Origin: Methylobacterium sp. 2A
GTDB lineage: Bacteria > Pseudomonadota > Alphaproteobacteria > Rhizobiales > Beijerinckiaceae
Direction: 5' to 3'
NCBI RefSeq assembly: GCF_009806555.1
Contig: NZ_VUOK01000048.1
Coordinates: 176,473 to 240,472, forward strand
Length of the DNA: 64,000 bases
This document shows, in pieces, positions 8,406 through 17,683 of this stretch (within the stretch, counting starts at the first letter, position 1; every line of letters begins with the position of its first letter). The position numbers and the translations under genes were made by a program. The notes beneath the pieces were generated by a model. That model saw nothing but the letters and a program-made list of their open reading frames with translations. It did no database searches and was not told where the DNA came from.

Positions 8406-9179
8406 CTAGCTGGCCAAGGGACCGACGCTGACGCCCCTCTGTAGCGACCAGATGGCAGCCTGCGTTCGATTCTGCACGTTGAGCTTGCGCAGGATGCCGC
8501 GGACGTGGATCTTGACCGTCGCCTCCGAGATCGTGAATCGTCGAGCGATAAGCTTATTCGCGTAGCCTTCTGCAATACAGCCGAGAATTTCATTCTCGCG
8601 CTCGGAGAGCGGAACCGCGGCGGGGAGCCCTTTTCCGGCCAGCAAACGATTGCTCTGGACCCGCGAAGGCGGCCGGAGTCGTGTCAGCATGTGGTGCGAG
8701 ATCACGCCATAGCCGGCGAGCACCACATTGAGCAACTTCAGCAACGTCTCCTGATCGACGTTGCGACTCAGGATCGCGTTGGTGCCGGCGATCTTCCATT
8801 GGAAATCACCGTCCTCGCGCGACTGATCGTGGAGCAGGACGATACGCGCGTTGGGAAACAGGTGACGCAGCGCGAGCACGTCGTTCCTGTCGAAGGTTTG
8901 ACCGTCTGCGATGTCGAAGATGATGAGGAAAGGTGTCGCACGATCGGAAACGGGTACATCGATCCCGCGCCAGCTCCGACGCGTGCAGAAAACCTGAAAT
9001 CCATTGTTCGTGAGAATTGACTTGATGCCGGCCACGGCAAATTCACGATCGCCGATCACGATGACCCTGTCATCACGATGGTTGTGATCGACTTCGATGG
9101 ACGCGATGGAAGGATGGGCTGCGACGAACGAATTTGCTCCCGAGGACTTAAGCGATCTTAAGCCAAGATGACCAGACAT
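8406..9179 (-). CDS. LuxR/NarL-type response-regulator-like transcription factor (1)
   Basis: The 257-residue protein has a receiver-like domain (about 35-155) and a C-terminal LuxR helix-turn-helix (about 185-250: LSERENEILGCIAEGYANK, then SEATVKIHVRGILRKLNVQNRTQA). The receiver keeps an Asp at the end of the third strand (LIIFDIADG), but the conserved Lys and the full acidic pair are not evident. A strong ribosome-binding site (GGGAGG, 8 bases before ATG 9177-9179) supports the start. Its DNA-binding domain closely resembles that of the regulator at 24673-25455. It sits beside the polysaccharide locus and may control it (inference). Confidence 0.85.
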   Translation of the reverse strand: MSGHLGLRSLKSSGANSFVAAHPSIASIEVDHNHRDDRVIVIGDREFAVAGIKSILTNNGFQVFCTRRSWRGIDVPVSDRATPFLIIFDIADGQTFDRNDVLALRHLFPNARIVLLHDQSREDGDFQWKIAGTNAILSRNVDQETLLKLLNVVLAGYGVISHHMLTRLRPPSRVQSNRLLAGKGLPAAVPLSERENEILGCIAEGYANKLIARRFTISEATVKIHVRGILRKLNVQNRTQAAIWSLQRGVSVGPLAS

Positions 9180-9314
9180 GTCATAAACCTCCCGCGTCTG
9201 ATTTCACCATCGTGAGGATCGTCGTTTTTTCTATAAATGGTGAGCTGATAAGGATGCTTGAATTGGGGGGAATCTGCAATGCTTTTTTGCCGCCGGATGA
9301 CGGCATATATTGCA
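9180..9314. promoter_or_regulatory. A+T-rich regulatory gap before regulator 1
   Basis: This stretch is clearly richer in A and T than its surroundings (runs of T near 9224-9230 and 9281-9287). It lies directly upstream of the LuxR-type start at 9179, so it should carry that gene's promoter. I cannot assign specific -35/-10 elements. Confidence 0.4.
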
Positions 9315-10685
9315 TTATGCCTTTACAATACCCGATAAGCTTAGCCCAAGACGACTGTACACGTTTCTGGTATCAATTATCAAGGAAATGGACTCTGCGA
9401 AGGATTTGTAATCGACGCAATCGTGGTCCGTCGCAATCAGCGCGGCATCATAGGGGGCTTTGTTTTGGTGCGGCCAAGCAACGCTCGTGCGGCCGGCGAA
9501 TTCCACGTACTCGCGCGTTCCCGGGATGCTGGGGATATAGGGGTCGAAGTAGTCGACCTGTGCGCCGCGGCGTTCGAGAAGGCGCATCAGCTTGAGCGAT
9601 GCGCTCTCGCGGATATCCTCGACGTTCTTTTTGTAAGCCATACCGACGAGCAGAATCCGCGCGCCGGTCAGGCCCCTGGCGAAGCGCCGGTCGAGCTCGT
9701 TGTGCAGGCGCTCGACGACGAGGTGCGGCATCTGCGTGTTGATCTCACCGGCAAGCTCGATGAAACGCGTCGAGATCTCGTGCTCGCGGGCCTTCCAGGT
9801 CAGGTAGAACGGGTCGATCGGAATGCAGTGACCACCGAGACCCGGCCCGGGATAGAAGGGCATGAAGCCGAACGGCTTGGTGCTGGCCGCATCGATCACT
9901 TCCCAGACGTCGATGCCGAGTGCGCCGTAGATGGTCTTGAGTTCATTCACGAGGGCGATGTTCACCGAGCGGAAGATGTTCTCGGTAAGCTTCACGGCCT
10001 CCGCCGTCCGTGACGAACTCACGCGCACGGTCGTCGTGACGATCCCGCGGTAGAAGGCATCGGCGAGGTCGAGCGAGACGGGATCGTCCGCCCCGACCAC
10101 CTTCGGCACGTCGACCGTCGAGAATTTCGGGTTGCCGGGGTCCTCGCGCTCCGGCGAGAAGGCGAGGAAGAGGTCCGTCCCGCAGGTGAAGCCTTCCTGC
10201 TCAAGGGCGCGCTGCATGACCTCCTGCGTCGTGCCGGGCCAGGTCGTCGATTCGAGGATCAGGAGCTGACTCGGGCGGACGAAGTTGGCGATCGCATCGA
10301 GCGTGCTCGCGATGTGGCTGAGGTCGGGTTCCCGATGCGCGGTGAGCGGCGTGGGCACGCAGATGACGATCACGTCCGCTTCGCAAATCCGGGAGAAGTC
10401 GGTGGTCGCCTCCAGCCGCTCCCCATCAACCGCCCCGGCGATCTCCTCGGACGCGATCTGGCGCAGGTAGCTCTCGCCGGCATTGATCCGGCGCACCTTC
10501 TCCTGGTCGATGTCGAAGCCGAGGATGCGGAAGCCGGCCTTCCACGCGGCTCTCGCGAGCGGCAGGCCGACATAGCCGAGCCCGATGATCGCAATGCGCG
10601 CCTCCCGGGCGGTCAGGAGAGCCTTGAGGCCGTCGGCGCTCCGCGGGGCCGGGACCAGGGGCGAGCGGGCGGGAACCTGTAGCAT
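9315..10685 (-). CDS. Nucleotide-sugar dehydrogenase (UDP-GlcNAc 6-dehydrogenase, WbpA-like)
   Basis: The 456-residue protein shows the three-domain layout of UDP-sugar 6-dehydrogenases. There is a Rossmann motif IAIIGLGYVGLPLA (about 31-44), then VPTPLTAHREPDLS, ESTTWPGTT and FSPEREDPGN. The catalytic-cysteine motif is GLGGHCIPIDPFYL (about 285-298), and the C-terminal NAD-like domain includes LLVGMAYKKNVEDIRESA. The VPTPLT-REPDLS and SPEREDPGN signatures favour UDP-N-acetylglucosamine over UDP-glucose as substrate, giving UDP-GlcNAcA by two NAD-dependent oxidations. GGAG upstream of ATG 10685 supports the start. It supplies an acidic sugar to the polysaccharide locus. Confidence 0.85.
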   Translation of the reverse strand: MLQVPARSPLVPAPRSADGLKALLTAREARIAIIGLGYVGLPLARAAWKAGFRILGFDIDQEKVRRINAGESYLRQIASEEIAGAVDGERLEATTDFSRICEADVIVICVPTPLTAHREPDLSHIASTLDAIANFVRPSQLLILESTTWPGTTQEVMQRALEQEGFTCGTDLFLAFSPEREDPGNPKFSTVDVPKVVGADDPVSLDLADAFYRGIVTTTVRVSSSRTAEAVKLTENIFRSVNIALVNELKTIYGALGIDVWEVIDAASTKPFGFMPFYPGPGLGGHCIPIDPFYLTWKAREHEISTRFIELAGEINTQMPHLVVERLHNELDRRFARGLTGARILLVGMAYKKNVEDIRESASLKLMRLLERRGAQVDYFDPYIPSIPGTREYVEFAGRTSVAWPHQNKAPYDAALIATDHDCVDYKSFAESISLIIDTRNVYSRLGLSLSGIVKA

Positions 10686-10856
10686 CTGTCGCGTCTCCGG
10701 CGGGAATGAGGGTTCGTTACGATCGAAGCGTCCACCTCATGATCGGATCGACCGGGGCAGCTTCACAGCCCATGAAAAGGAGAGGATCGGGACGAAGACG
10801 GCTTAGCCCATTTGGACTAGGCAGTTTTCCGCCCGCAATCCTGCGGGCGCAGACGT

Positions 10857-12206
10857 TCAGCGGACCGCTGTGAACCGCCGCGGCAGCGGAAGCGGGTGGA
10901 TACCAAGATGGCGCCAGACGATCGGGGCCATCAGGCCGTTCCAGGACAGGAGAGCGGCAACGTTCGCCGCCGCGGCGCCGAGCAGCCCCCAGCCGGGCAC
11001 GAGGAGAAGCCCCAGGACGACGTAGACGGCGAGGCTTCCCGCGAGCACCTCCGCGGCCGCGATCTCCCGTCCGGTCATCTTCAGGAGCTGCAACTGCGCG
11101 CCCGCACTCGTCGCGATCACCTGGCCGGCGATCAGGATGCCGAGCGCGGTGCGCCCCATCAGGAAGGTCGGCCCGTACCATGCGAGGAGACGCGGGCTCG
11201 CGAGCCAGACCGTGACGCCGACCGCAAGGGCGCCCAGCGTGCTCCAGAGCGAGGACCACGCAACGAGCGCGCGCAGGTCGGCCAAGTCGCCGCGGGCGTA
11301 GATGCGCGCGATCAGCGGCGTGAAGTAGGCGTTGACCGCGAGTCGGGGCAGCAACACGAGAGCGGCGAGGTTCGTGATGAGGGCGAAGCACCCGGCCTCG
11401 ATCTCCTGCCCCGTGGAACCGAGCAGGAGCACGCCGCAGCGGTTGATGAGCACCTCGGCGGCGACGAGGGCGAGGAACGGATAGGCCGCCCGGCGCCACG
11501 CGGGGGCCTCCTCGTCGAGGGGCGAGCCTTCGCAGGCGGCGCACAGGCGGCGCGCCCGGCGCGTGGCGATCGCGAGCGCGGCGACGGAACTCAGGATCGT
11601 CGCGGCCATCACCACCGGGGCGCCGACCTCACGGGTTGAGGCGAGGGTGGCGAGACCGAGGAGCGCGAGGAGGCCGCCGTCGCGCAGGATCCGGTCCGGC
11701 ACGAGCGCCGTGATCGCCTGGCCGAAGGCGCGGATGATCGCGCAGCGCACCAGGAGAAGCGCCCAGACCGGGATCAGCACGAGGCCGAGAAGAAAGGTCA
11801 GGGCCGAGTCCGGCGTCAGCCGGGTCGCCGCGGCCGCGACGAGGAGGCCCCCGACGGCGGCGATCCGGAGCGACAGTTTCAGCACCCGGCGCTCGACGAA
11901 CGCGACGAGGCCGATCGCCGTGCCGGGGACCCCGCGTTCGAGATAGGCCGGCAGGAAGCGCACCAACGCCGAATCGTAGCCGAGCGCCGCGACGTAGGAG
12001 ACCACCACGACGATCGCCGTCACGTAGGCGTAGAGCCCGTAGCTCGCCGGGCCTGCGAGGCGCGCGGCCTCGCGTTGGGCGAGGTAGGTCAGGGCGACCC
12101 CGGACATCTGGACGCCGAACGCGAGGAGGCTCGTCTTGGCGAGCCTTCGCAGGAGGGCATTCGCCGAGGAGCAGGACGCCGCGAGGGTGGGCGGGGCAGC
12201 TGCCAT
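10857..12206 (-). CDS. Wzx-like polysaccharide flippase (MOP superfamily)
   Basis: The 449-residue protein is almost entirely hydrophobic, with about 12-14 predicted membrane spans and the N-terminal pattern of lipid-linked oligosaccharide flippases (LLAFGVQMSGVALTYLAQREAARLAGPASYGLYAY). It would move undecaprenyl-diphosphate-linked repeat units across the inner membrane. The start ATG (12204-12206) follows an AAGGGA-type ribosome-binding site. That site directly abuts a pentanucleotide tandem repeat at 12220-12259. It lies in a minus-strand run with the asnB-like, wzc-like and wbpA-like genes. Confidence 0.8.
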   Translation of the reverse strand: MAAAPPTLAASCSSANALLRRLAKTSLLAFGVQMSGVALTYLAQREAARLAGPASYGLYAYVTAIVVVVSYVAALGYDSALVRFLPAYLERGVPGTAIGLVAFVERRVLKLSLRIAAVGGLLVAAAATRLTPDSALTFLLGLVLIPVWALLLVRCAIIRAFGQAITALVPDRILRDGGLLALLGLATLASTREVGAPVVMAATILSSVAALAIATRRARRLCAACEGSPLDEEAPAWRRAAYPFLALVAAEVLINRCGVLLLGSTGQEIEAGCFALITNLAALVLLPRLAVNAYFTPLIARIYARGDLADLRALVAWSSLWSTLGALAVGVTVWLASPRLLAWYGPTFLMGRTALGILIAGQVIATSAGAQLQLLKMTGREIAAAEVLAGSLAVYVVLGLLLVPGWGLLGAAAANVAALLSWNGLMAPIVWRHLGIHPLPLPRRFTAVR

Positions 12207-12219
12207 GGTCGATCGTCCC

Positions 12220-12259
12220 TTGTCTTGTCTTGTCTTGTCTTGTCTTGCCTTGCCTTGGC
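12220..12259 (-). repeat. Pentanucleotide tandem repeat in the 5' region of the flippase gene
   Basis: On the plus strand this reads TTGTC five times perfectly, then two TTGCC units and one TTGGC. In gene orientation it is a GACAA/ACAAG array ending about 14 bases before the flippase start codon and merging with its Shine-Dalgarno region. The unit length of five is not a multiple of three and the array is non-coding, so length changes would alter promoter or leader spacing. Slipped-strand variation is inferred, not shown. Confidence 0.85.
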
Positions 12260-12311
12260 GCAGGCCCGGCCGAAGCGCCGGGCACGGTGAGCGAATCGTA
12301 TCGGGCAGCGC

Positions 12312-14492
12312 TCAAGCGCGGCCGCGTGGCCGGCGAGCCATGGCTTCCAGCGCGTCGCCGAAGCGGTAGGCGCGGTGGCGCTTCAGGTTCACCTCGGTCA
12401 GCACCGCGCCGAGCGGCCGCAAGGCCAGGCCGATCCCGCCGCTGCCGCGCAGCAGCGCGAGCGCGTTCTCGACGCAGTGGCGTGGCGTACGGCCCCAACG
12501 CACGGCAAGGAGGGTCTGATCGGCCGAAAGGCCGAGGACCTGCACCTCGGGGTTTTCCAGGAGGGCGCCGGCATCGACGACGACGAGAGCGTGGCGCTCA
12601 CGCAGCCGATCCAGCAGGCGCGCCACGTCGCGGCCGATGAGAAAGGCGAGCGGATCCTGATCGCGCCGCGTCACCGACAGGACTCTCAGGGGAAGGTCCG
12701 CCACGGGCCGCGTCAGCGTCATGCCCTCGGGTACGGCGAATGTCGCTTCGGACGGTTCCCGGGCGCGAGACGGCGGCACGACGGCCCTGGCCCCGAAGTT
12801 GAGATCGACCAGGATCACGTCCGGGACGAGTGAGGCGGCGTAGAGCGCGAAGGCCCGCGCCAGCGCCGGCCCCCCCTCCCCGGACAGGCTCGATGTCACG
12901 AGGACGATGCGGTTCGCCTGCCGTGCGCCCTCGCCGCCGAGCGTGGCGATGAAGAGCGCCCGGAGCGTCGCGGCCCGCAGGCCGGAGGGCCGGGTCCATG
13001 GATTCCAGGCCCGGGGCACGCGGGGTATCAGGCCCAGGCAGGGAACCCGGAGCTCGCTCTCGAGGCAGCGTGCGTCGCGCAGGGTGTCGTCCTGCCCGTC
13101 CCGCCAGACCGCCGCGAAGGCGCCGAGCGCCAGGCCGAGCACGAGGGCCGGCGGGAGGAAGAGAACGGGACTGGCCGAGGCCGGCTTCTGCGGCGCCGCC
13201 GCGGCGGACAGCACGCGGGCGTCGACGATCACCTGCTCCTGGTTCTGGAGGAGCTTCTGCTGCTGCAGCAGCCCGTCGTCGTAGATCTGGCGCTTGGCGT
13301 CCGCGATACGCATCAGTTCGCGCAGCTGATCGGCGGCGGGCTGGCTGTCGCGCAGACGCGTCCCGATCTCGTCGAGCTGGCGCTCGAAGGCCTCCGCCCG
13401 CCCCGCCGCCATCGCGAGCTCGGTCGCGAGGGGACGAAGAGCCCGATCGACCTCGGCGACGATCTCCGCGCGCACGCGCCGCCGGTCCGCTTCGGCTCCG
13501 GGCCCCTGCGCGGCGAGGGCCTGCTCCTCGTCTTGGAGCGCGGCGAGGCGCGGGGAGGCGACGCGCTTCGCCTGCGGGCCCTGCCGAAGCGCCGTGAGCT
13601 CCGCCCGCTCCGCCTCCACCGCCGCGACGGCCGCCCGCGCGACCTGGGTTCGGCCCTTGAGCACGACCGCCTGCTGCTCCTGCTGCTCGACCGCGGCCGC
13701 GTCGAGGATCGCGTGGCCGAGCCGGAACGCGCGGATATGGGCGCTCGCCTGCTCCATCTCGGCGCGTAGCTTCGGCAACTGGCGGTCGAGGCGGGCGAGT
13801 TCCTGGCGGATCGAAGCGCGCTTCTGCTCCTCCTGCGCCGCGAGGTAGGTGTCGACGACGGTGTTGGCGATCGTCGCGGCGAGGCTCGGGCTCGTGGCGC
13901 TGAAGCGTACGGAGATGACGCGGGAGCGCGGCTCCGAGGCGACCTTCAGGTTGCGCTCGAGGTCGTCGATCACGAACTCGCGCGCGGGCTGATCGGGATC
14001 GCCCGCCCCCTCGGCGGCCTCCGCCCGGTCTCCGGGAAGCAGGCGCCTCTCGAGATCGGCGAACCCGCGCGCAAGGCGGTGCAGGCGGCCGATCTGGCCG
14101 AACTTCGCGGCCTGGAAGGCCTCGTCATCGGCGAGTATGTCGAAGACCCGCGCGAGGGATTCCCGCGAACCGACCGCGGAGACCTCCGTCTCGATCGCCA
14201 TGGCGCTGTCGTCGACCCGTTCCGCGCGCGCACCGGCGGGCGCAGGCGGCGGCGCGATCACGAGTTGCGCGCGGGCGGTGTAGACGGGCGGGATCAGGAT
14301 CCCGGCGGTCCCGGCGAGCAGCGTCGTGCAGACGCCGGAGGCCAGGATCAGGCGCCACCGGCGCCGGAACAGGTTGGCGAGCTGCGCCACGGAGCGGGCG
14401 GAGCCGCGCGGGCCCTGTTCCGGTGCGCCGGCGTCCGGCGGGGGCGCAAGGATCAGGCTGGGCGTCGCGGGAACGGAGGTGAATGTGTTCAT
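12312..14492 (-). CDS. Wzc-like polysaccharide co-polymerase with degenerate kinase domain
   Basis: I start at ATG 14490-14492 (726 residues), which follows GGGGCGAGG; an earlier ATG at 14552 adds 20 unlikely residues. Layout: Wzz domain with membrane span 1 (about 47-68), long periplasmic coiled coil (about 190-430), span 2 (about 432-452), then a cytoplasmic BY-kinase-like domain. In the kinase domain the P-loop reads TSSLSGEGGPALA instead of the usual GEGKS/T, so the ATP-binding lysine is missing. The A' motif VILVDLNFG also lacks the second Asp. No C-terminal tyrosine cluster is present. The protein can still act as a chain-length and export scaffold with the Wza-like protein, but probably not as a tyrosine kinase. 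Confidence 0.85.
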   Translation of the reverse strand: MNTFTSVPATPSLILAPPPDAGAPEQGPRGSARSVAQLANLFRRRWRLILASGVCTTLLAGTAGILIPPVYTARAQLVIAPPPAPAGARAERVDDSAMAIETEVSAVGSRESLARVFDILADDEAFQAAKFGQIGRLHRLARGFADLERRLLPGDRAEAAEGAGDPDQPAREFVIDDLERNLKVASEPRSRVISVRFSATSPSLAATIANTVVDTYLAAQEEQKRASIRQELARLDRQLPKLRAEMEQASAHIRAFRLGHAILDAAAVEQQEQQAVVLKGRTQVARAAVAAVEAERAELTALRQGPQAKRVASPRLAALQDEEQALAAQGPGAEADRRRVRAEIVAEVDRALRPLATELAMAAGRAEAFERQLDEIGTRLRDSQPAADQLRELMRIADAKRQIYDDGLLQQQKLLQNQEQVIVDARVLSAAAAPQKPASASPVLFLPPALVLGLALGAFAAVWRDGQDDTLRDARCLESELRVPCLGLIPRVPRAWNPWTRPSGLRAATLRALFIATLGGEGARQANRIVLVTSSLSGEGGPALARAFALYAASLVPDVILVDLNFGARAVVPPSRAREPSEATFAVPEGMTLTRPVADLPLRVLSVTRRDQDPLAFLIGRDVARLLDRLRERHALVVVDAGALLENPEVQVLGLSADQTLLAVRWGRTPRHCVENALALLRGSGGIGLALRPLGAVLTEVNLKRHRAYRFGDALEAMARRPRGRA

Positions 14493-14529
14493 GCCTCGCC
14501 CCTGCACCGTGCCGATACGGCTGTTGTCC

Positions 14530-16545
14530 TCAGCATCCCGCGACCATCGCACCCTCCCGGGCGGGGGCCGGCCCTGGCGCGAGCGCGGCCCGGTCCGGCT
14601 CCCGCCCGGCCCCCGCCTGCCAATGCCCCATCCAGGCGGACAGCATCGTCAGCGCCCAGATCTCGCGTGAGCGATCCCAGCGTCCGGACAGGTGCTCCGC
14701 CCAGGCTCGACGCACCGCGCCGCGGTCGAGCAGGCCGTCATTCCCGAGGTCGAGACGGTTCATCTGCGCGTCCGACCAGTCCCGCAGCGGACCGCGCTGC
14801 CAAGCGCCGACGGGCACGTCGAAGCCGCGCTTGCCCTGGAGCAGTTCCTCGCCGAGGTGACGCTGGAGCAGGCGGCGCAGGATCCACTTGCCGCGACCGC
14901 CGCGCAGCTTCATCCCGAGGGGGATACGCCACGCGAACTCGATCACGCGATGGTCGAGGAGCGGCGCCCGGCACTCGAGTCCCACCGCCATGGAGGCGCG
15001 GTCGACCTTCACGAGGATATCGCCCGGCAGGTACTCCGTGGTGTCGCGGTACAGGATCTGGAGGATCGGGTCGGACAGTCCGCCCGGCCTCCACCCCGCC
15101 GCCCGCCGCGGGACGGCCGGCCCGGAGGGAAAGCCCGTCACCTGATCGTACCAGTCGAGCGCGTCGGAGGCGGTGAGGAGATGGGCGAACTTGTGGAGCT
15201 TCTCGCGCCGGAGCGCCCGATGCAGCCGCGCCGGCACGCGGCAGGCCCGCAGGAGGTCGTCCCAGGCCGTCGGGCTCATCGCCGTGAGGCATGAGGCGGC
15301 CGCCCGCCGGACGCCCGATGGCACGCGCAGGAGAGGCGCGATGCGATCGTAGAGGAAGTGGCGGGCATAGCCGCCAAATCCCTCGTCGCCGCCGTCTCCG
15401 GACAGGGCCACGGTCACGTCGCGTCGGGCGAGGCGCGAGAGCAGCAATGTCGGGATCTGCGACTCGTCCGCGAAGGGCTCGTCCCAGATCTCGGGAAGTT
15501 CAGGGATGACGGCCATCGCCTCCGCGGGCGTGACGCGGAACGTGGTGTGGTCGGTGCCGAGATGCGCCGCGACCCGGGCCGCCTGGTCGGCTTCGTCGTA
15601 CTCGGCCTCGGCGAAGCCGATCGTATAGGTGCGGACCGGCCGTCCCGAATGCTGCTGCATGAGCGCGACCACGAGGGAGCTGTCGATGCCCCCCGAGAGG
15701 AACGCGCCGAGCGGCACGTCGGCGATCATGCGCTGCGACACGGCGAGGCGCAGGAGCCGGTCGAGCTCCTCCTCCACGGCCGCCGGATCGGTTTCCGCCG
15801 GAAGGGGGGCTGACGTGGCGATCGCCTCCTCCAGGGTCCACCAGCGCCGGACCCGCCCGGGAAGGTCGTCCGGGCTCAGGCGCGCGAGGTCCCGCGCCTC
15901 CACGGAGAGGCACCCGCCCGGTGGGAGCTTGACGACCTCGCGCCAGATGCAGCCGTCCTCGCCGATCCAGCCCTGGCGCAGGAAGGCCGAGACCCCTGCC
16001 CGGCTCAGGCTGGGCCGGAAGCCGGGGAGCGCGGCGAAAGCCTTGAGCTCCGAGGCAAAGGCGAGCGCGCCGCCCGCGAGCGTGACGAAGAGGGGCTTCT
16101 TGCCCAGGCGGTCCCGGGCGAGGTGCAGGACGCGCTCCCGGCGGTCGAAGAGCGCGAGGGCGAACATCCCGGCGCAGCGTTCGAGCGCCCGCGCGAGTCC
16201 CCATGTCTCGCAGGCCGCGAGCAGAACTTCCGTGTCGGAATGGCCGCGAAAGACGTAACCCTCTGCGGTGAGGTCGCGGCGAATCTCCTGGAAATTGTAG
16301 ATCTCGCCGTTGAACGTGACCACGAGCCGGGCGCTCTCCGAATGCATCGGCTGGCGGCCCGCGGGCGACAGGTCGATGATCGAGAGCCGGCGGTGTCCGA
16401 GCGCGACGCCCGCCTCCGGATCGGACCAGAAGCCCGAACCGCATGGGCCGCGATGCGCCAGCCGCTCGGTCATCGCCGCAACCGCGCTCAGGGTCTCGGG
16501 ATCCACGGTTCGGGGATCGGCCAGAAGGCCGGCGATGCCGCACAT
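14530..16545 (-). CDS. asnB: Asparagine synthase (glutamine-hydrolysing)-like amidotransferase
   Basis: The start is fixed at ATG 16543-16545 because the mature enzyme needs an N-terminal Met-Cys: MCGIAGLL places the glutaminase nucleophile Cys at position 2. The 671-residue protein then shows LAHRGPCGSG, FNGEIYNFQEIR and, in the synthetase domain, the ATP-pyrophosphatase loop LSGGIDSSLV (about 270-280) and LSGDGGDEGFGGYARH. In polysaccharide loci, AsnB-like proteins often amidate carboxyl groups of uronic acids or other precursors. That would fit the uronate-forming dehydrogenase nearby, but true asparagine synthesis cannot be excluded. It is divergent from the nucleotidyltransferase at 16854. 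Confidence 0.88.
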   Translation of the reverse strand: MCGIAGLLADPRTVDPETLSAVAAMTERLAHRGPCGSGFWSDPEAGVALGHRRLSIIDLSPAGRQPMHSESARLVVTFNGEIYNFQEIRRDLTAEGYVFRGHSDTEVLLAACETWGLARALERCAGMFALALFDRRERVLHLARDRLGKKPLFVTLAGGALAFASELKAFAALPGFRPSLSRAGVSAFLRQGWIGEDGCIWREVVKLPPGGCLSVEARDLARLSPDDLPGRVRRWWTLEEAIATSAPLPAETDPAAVEEELDRLLRLAVSQRMIADVPLGAFLSGGIDSSLVVALMQQHSGRPVRTYTIGFAEAEYDEADQAARVAAHLGTDHTTFRVTPAEAMAVIPELPEIWDEPFADESQIPTLLLSRLARRDVTVALSGDGGDEGFGGYARHFLYDRIAPLLRVPSGVRRAAASCLTAMSPTAWDDLLRACRVPARLHRALRREKLHKFAHLLTASDALDWYDQVTGFPSGPAVPRRAAGWRPGGLSDPILQILYRDTTEYLPGDILVKVDRASMAVGLECRAPLLDHRVIEFAWRIPLGMKLRGGRGKWILRRLLQRHLGEELLQGKRGFDVPVGAWQRGPLRDWSDAQMNRLDLGNDGLLDRGAVRRAWAEHLSGRWDRSREIWALTMLSAWMGHWQAGAGREPDRAALAPGPAPAREGAMVAGC

Positions 16546-16853
16546 GTCAGCTTCCATCGTGGAGGAGGACGCGACCGGGAGCGACGGTGCCAGCCGCCCT
16601 CCAGGGATCCGCCACGCCCGGACAAGAACCCGCAGGTCATCGCCGCGGAGCATCCGGATGTCGCTTCGAGTAATTACTATTGTCTACGAACTATTGGCTG
16701 TAAATATCGTATCCAGAACTAATCCGAACGGGCTAGTTCGTTGTTGATCTTGTCTTGCCATGGGCATCGGCAGGACAGATCCCAGGACAGATCCGAGGCC
16801 GGGGCGTTGCGATCGATGGTCGCGATCCCGGCGGGACAACCTGGGAGCCGGTC
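16546..16853. promoter_or_regulatory. Divergent promoter region with inverted repeat
   Basis: This 308-base gap separates divergent asnB-like and nucleotidyltransferase genes. Its centre (about 16665-16740) is markedly A+T-rich. An inverted repeat GAACTA (16716-16721) and TAGTTC (16734-16739) with a 12-base spacer is the best operator candidate. A related half-site GAACTA occurs at about 16688. No gene is seen. Confidence 0.45.
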
Positions 16854-17573
16854 ATGAAGGCGGTCATCCAATGCGGGGGAAAGGGCACGCGCCTGATGCC
16901 CTACACCATGGTCCTGCCCAAGCCGCTGATGCCGGTGGGCCCCCGGCCGGTGCTGGAGCTCGTTCTGCAATGGCTGCGCCGCAACGGCGTGTCCGAAGTC
17001 TTCATCACCACGGGCTATCTCGGCGGCCTGATCCGCACCGCGTGCGGCGACGGCCGGAAGTGGGGCTTGACGATCAAGTACACCGAGGAGGCCGAGCCCC
17101 TCGGAACGATCGGCCCCCTGCGGATGCTGCGCAAGGCGCTGACCGAGCCCTTCCTCGTGGTCAACGGCGACGTGCTCACCGACCTCAGCGTGCCCGCGCT
17201 CCTGTCCATGCACCAGCGCATGGGCAACGTCGTCACCATCGCCACGGTCCAGCGCACGATGAAGATCGATTTCGGCATCCTCGAGCAGGTCGACGGGCGC
17301 GTGACGAAATTCCGGGAGAAGCCCTCGCTCAACCACACCGTGAGCATGGGCGTCTACTGCATGCAGCCGAGCGTCTTCGAGTATATCCCGCCGCGCATCG
17401 CCTACGGCTTCGACAACCTCGTTTTCTCGCTCCTCGACCGGCAGGCACCCGTTGGCGCCTTCCGCCACGACGGACTCTGGCTCGACATCGGGCGCGTCGA
17501 CGACTTCCGGAAGGCCCAGGAACTGCCCTGGGAGGACCAGCCGCCGGCCTTCGAGACGATCGCTGCCGAGTGA
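16854..17573 (+). CDS. Sugar-phosphate nucleotidyltransferase
   Basis: The 239-residue protein is a single NTP-transferase domain: KAVIQCGGKGTRLMPYT is the nucleotide-binding signature, followed by LPKPLMPVGPRP, LVVNGDVLTD (metal-binding Asp) and FREKPSL. It activates a sugar-1-phosphate with UTP, GTP or dTTP; the exact sugar cannot be read from the sequence. ATG at 16854 is preferred over an upstream start at 16755 because it begins the conserved fold and has GGGAG upstream. It is the first gene of a plus-strand run (16854-23305) that makes and exports the polysaccharide. Confidence 0.85.
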   Translation: MKAVIQCGGKGTRLMPYTMVLPKPLMPVGPRPVLELVLQWLRRNGVSEVFITTGYLGGLIRTACGDGRKWGLTIKYTEEAEPLGTIGPLRMLRKALTEPFLVVNGDVLTDLSVPALLSMHQRMGNVVTIATVQRTMKIDFGILEQVDGRVTKFREKPSLNHTVSMGVYCMQPSVFEYIPPRIAYGFDNLVFSLLDRQAPVGAFRHDGLWLDIGRVDDFRKAQELPWEDQPPAFETIAAE

Positions 17574-17683
17574 CGCGCTCGAGAACCATGACGCGCTCGA
17601 ACCGTGACGCGCTCGAACCGTGACGCACGCCAAACCGCGCCGCATGCGCCCTGCGCCCGGGCTGCGCATCAGGAGGAACCGGT

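Noticed and set aside
16683..16760. Second TTGTC-type repeat near the nucleotidyltransferase gene
   Set aside because: Only a single CTTGTCTTGCC stretch occurs (about 16748-16758). It is too short to be called a tandem repeat.
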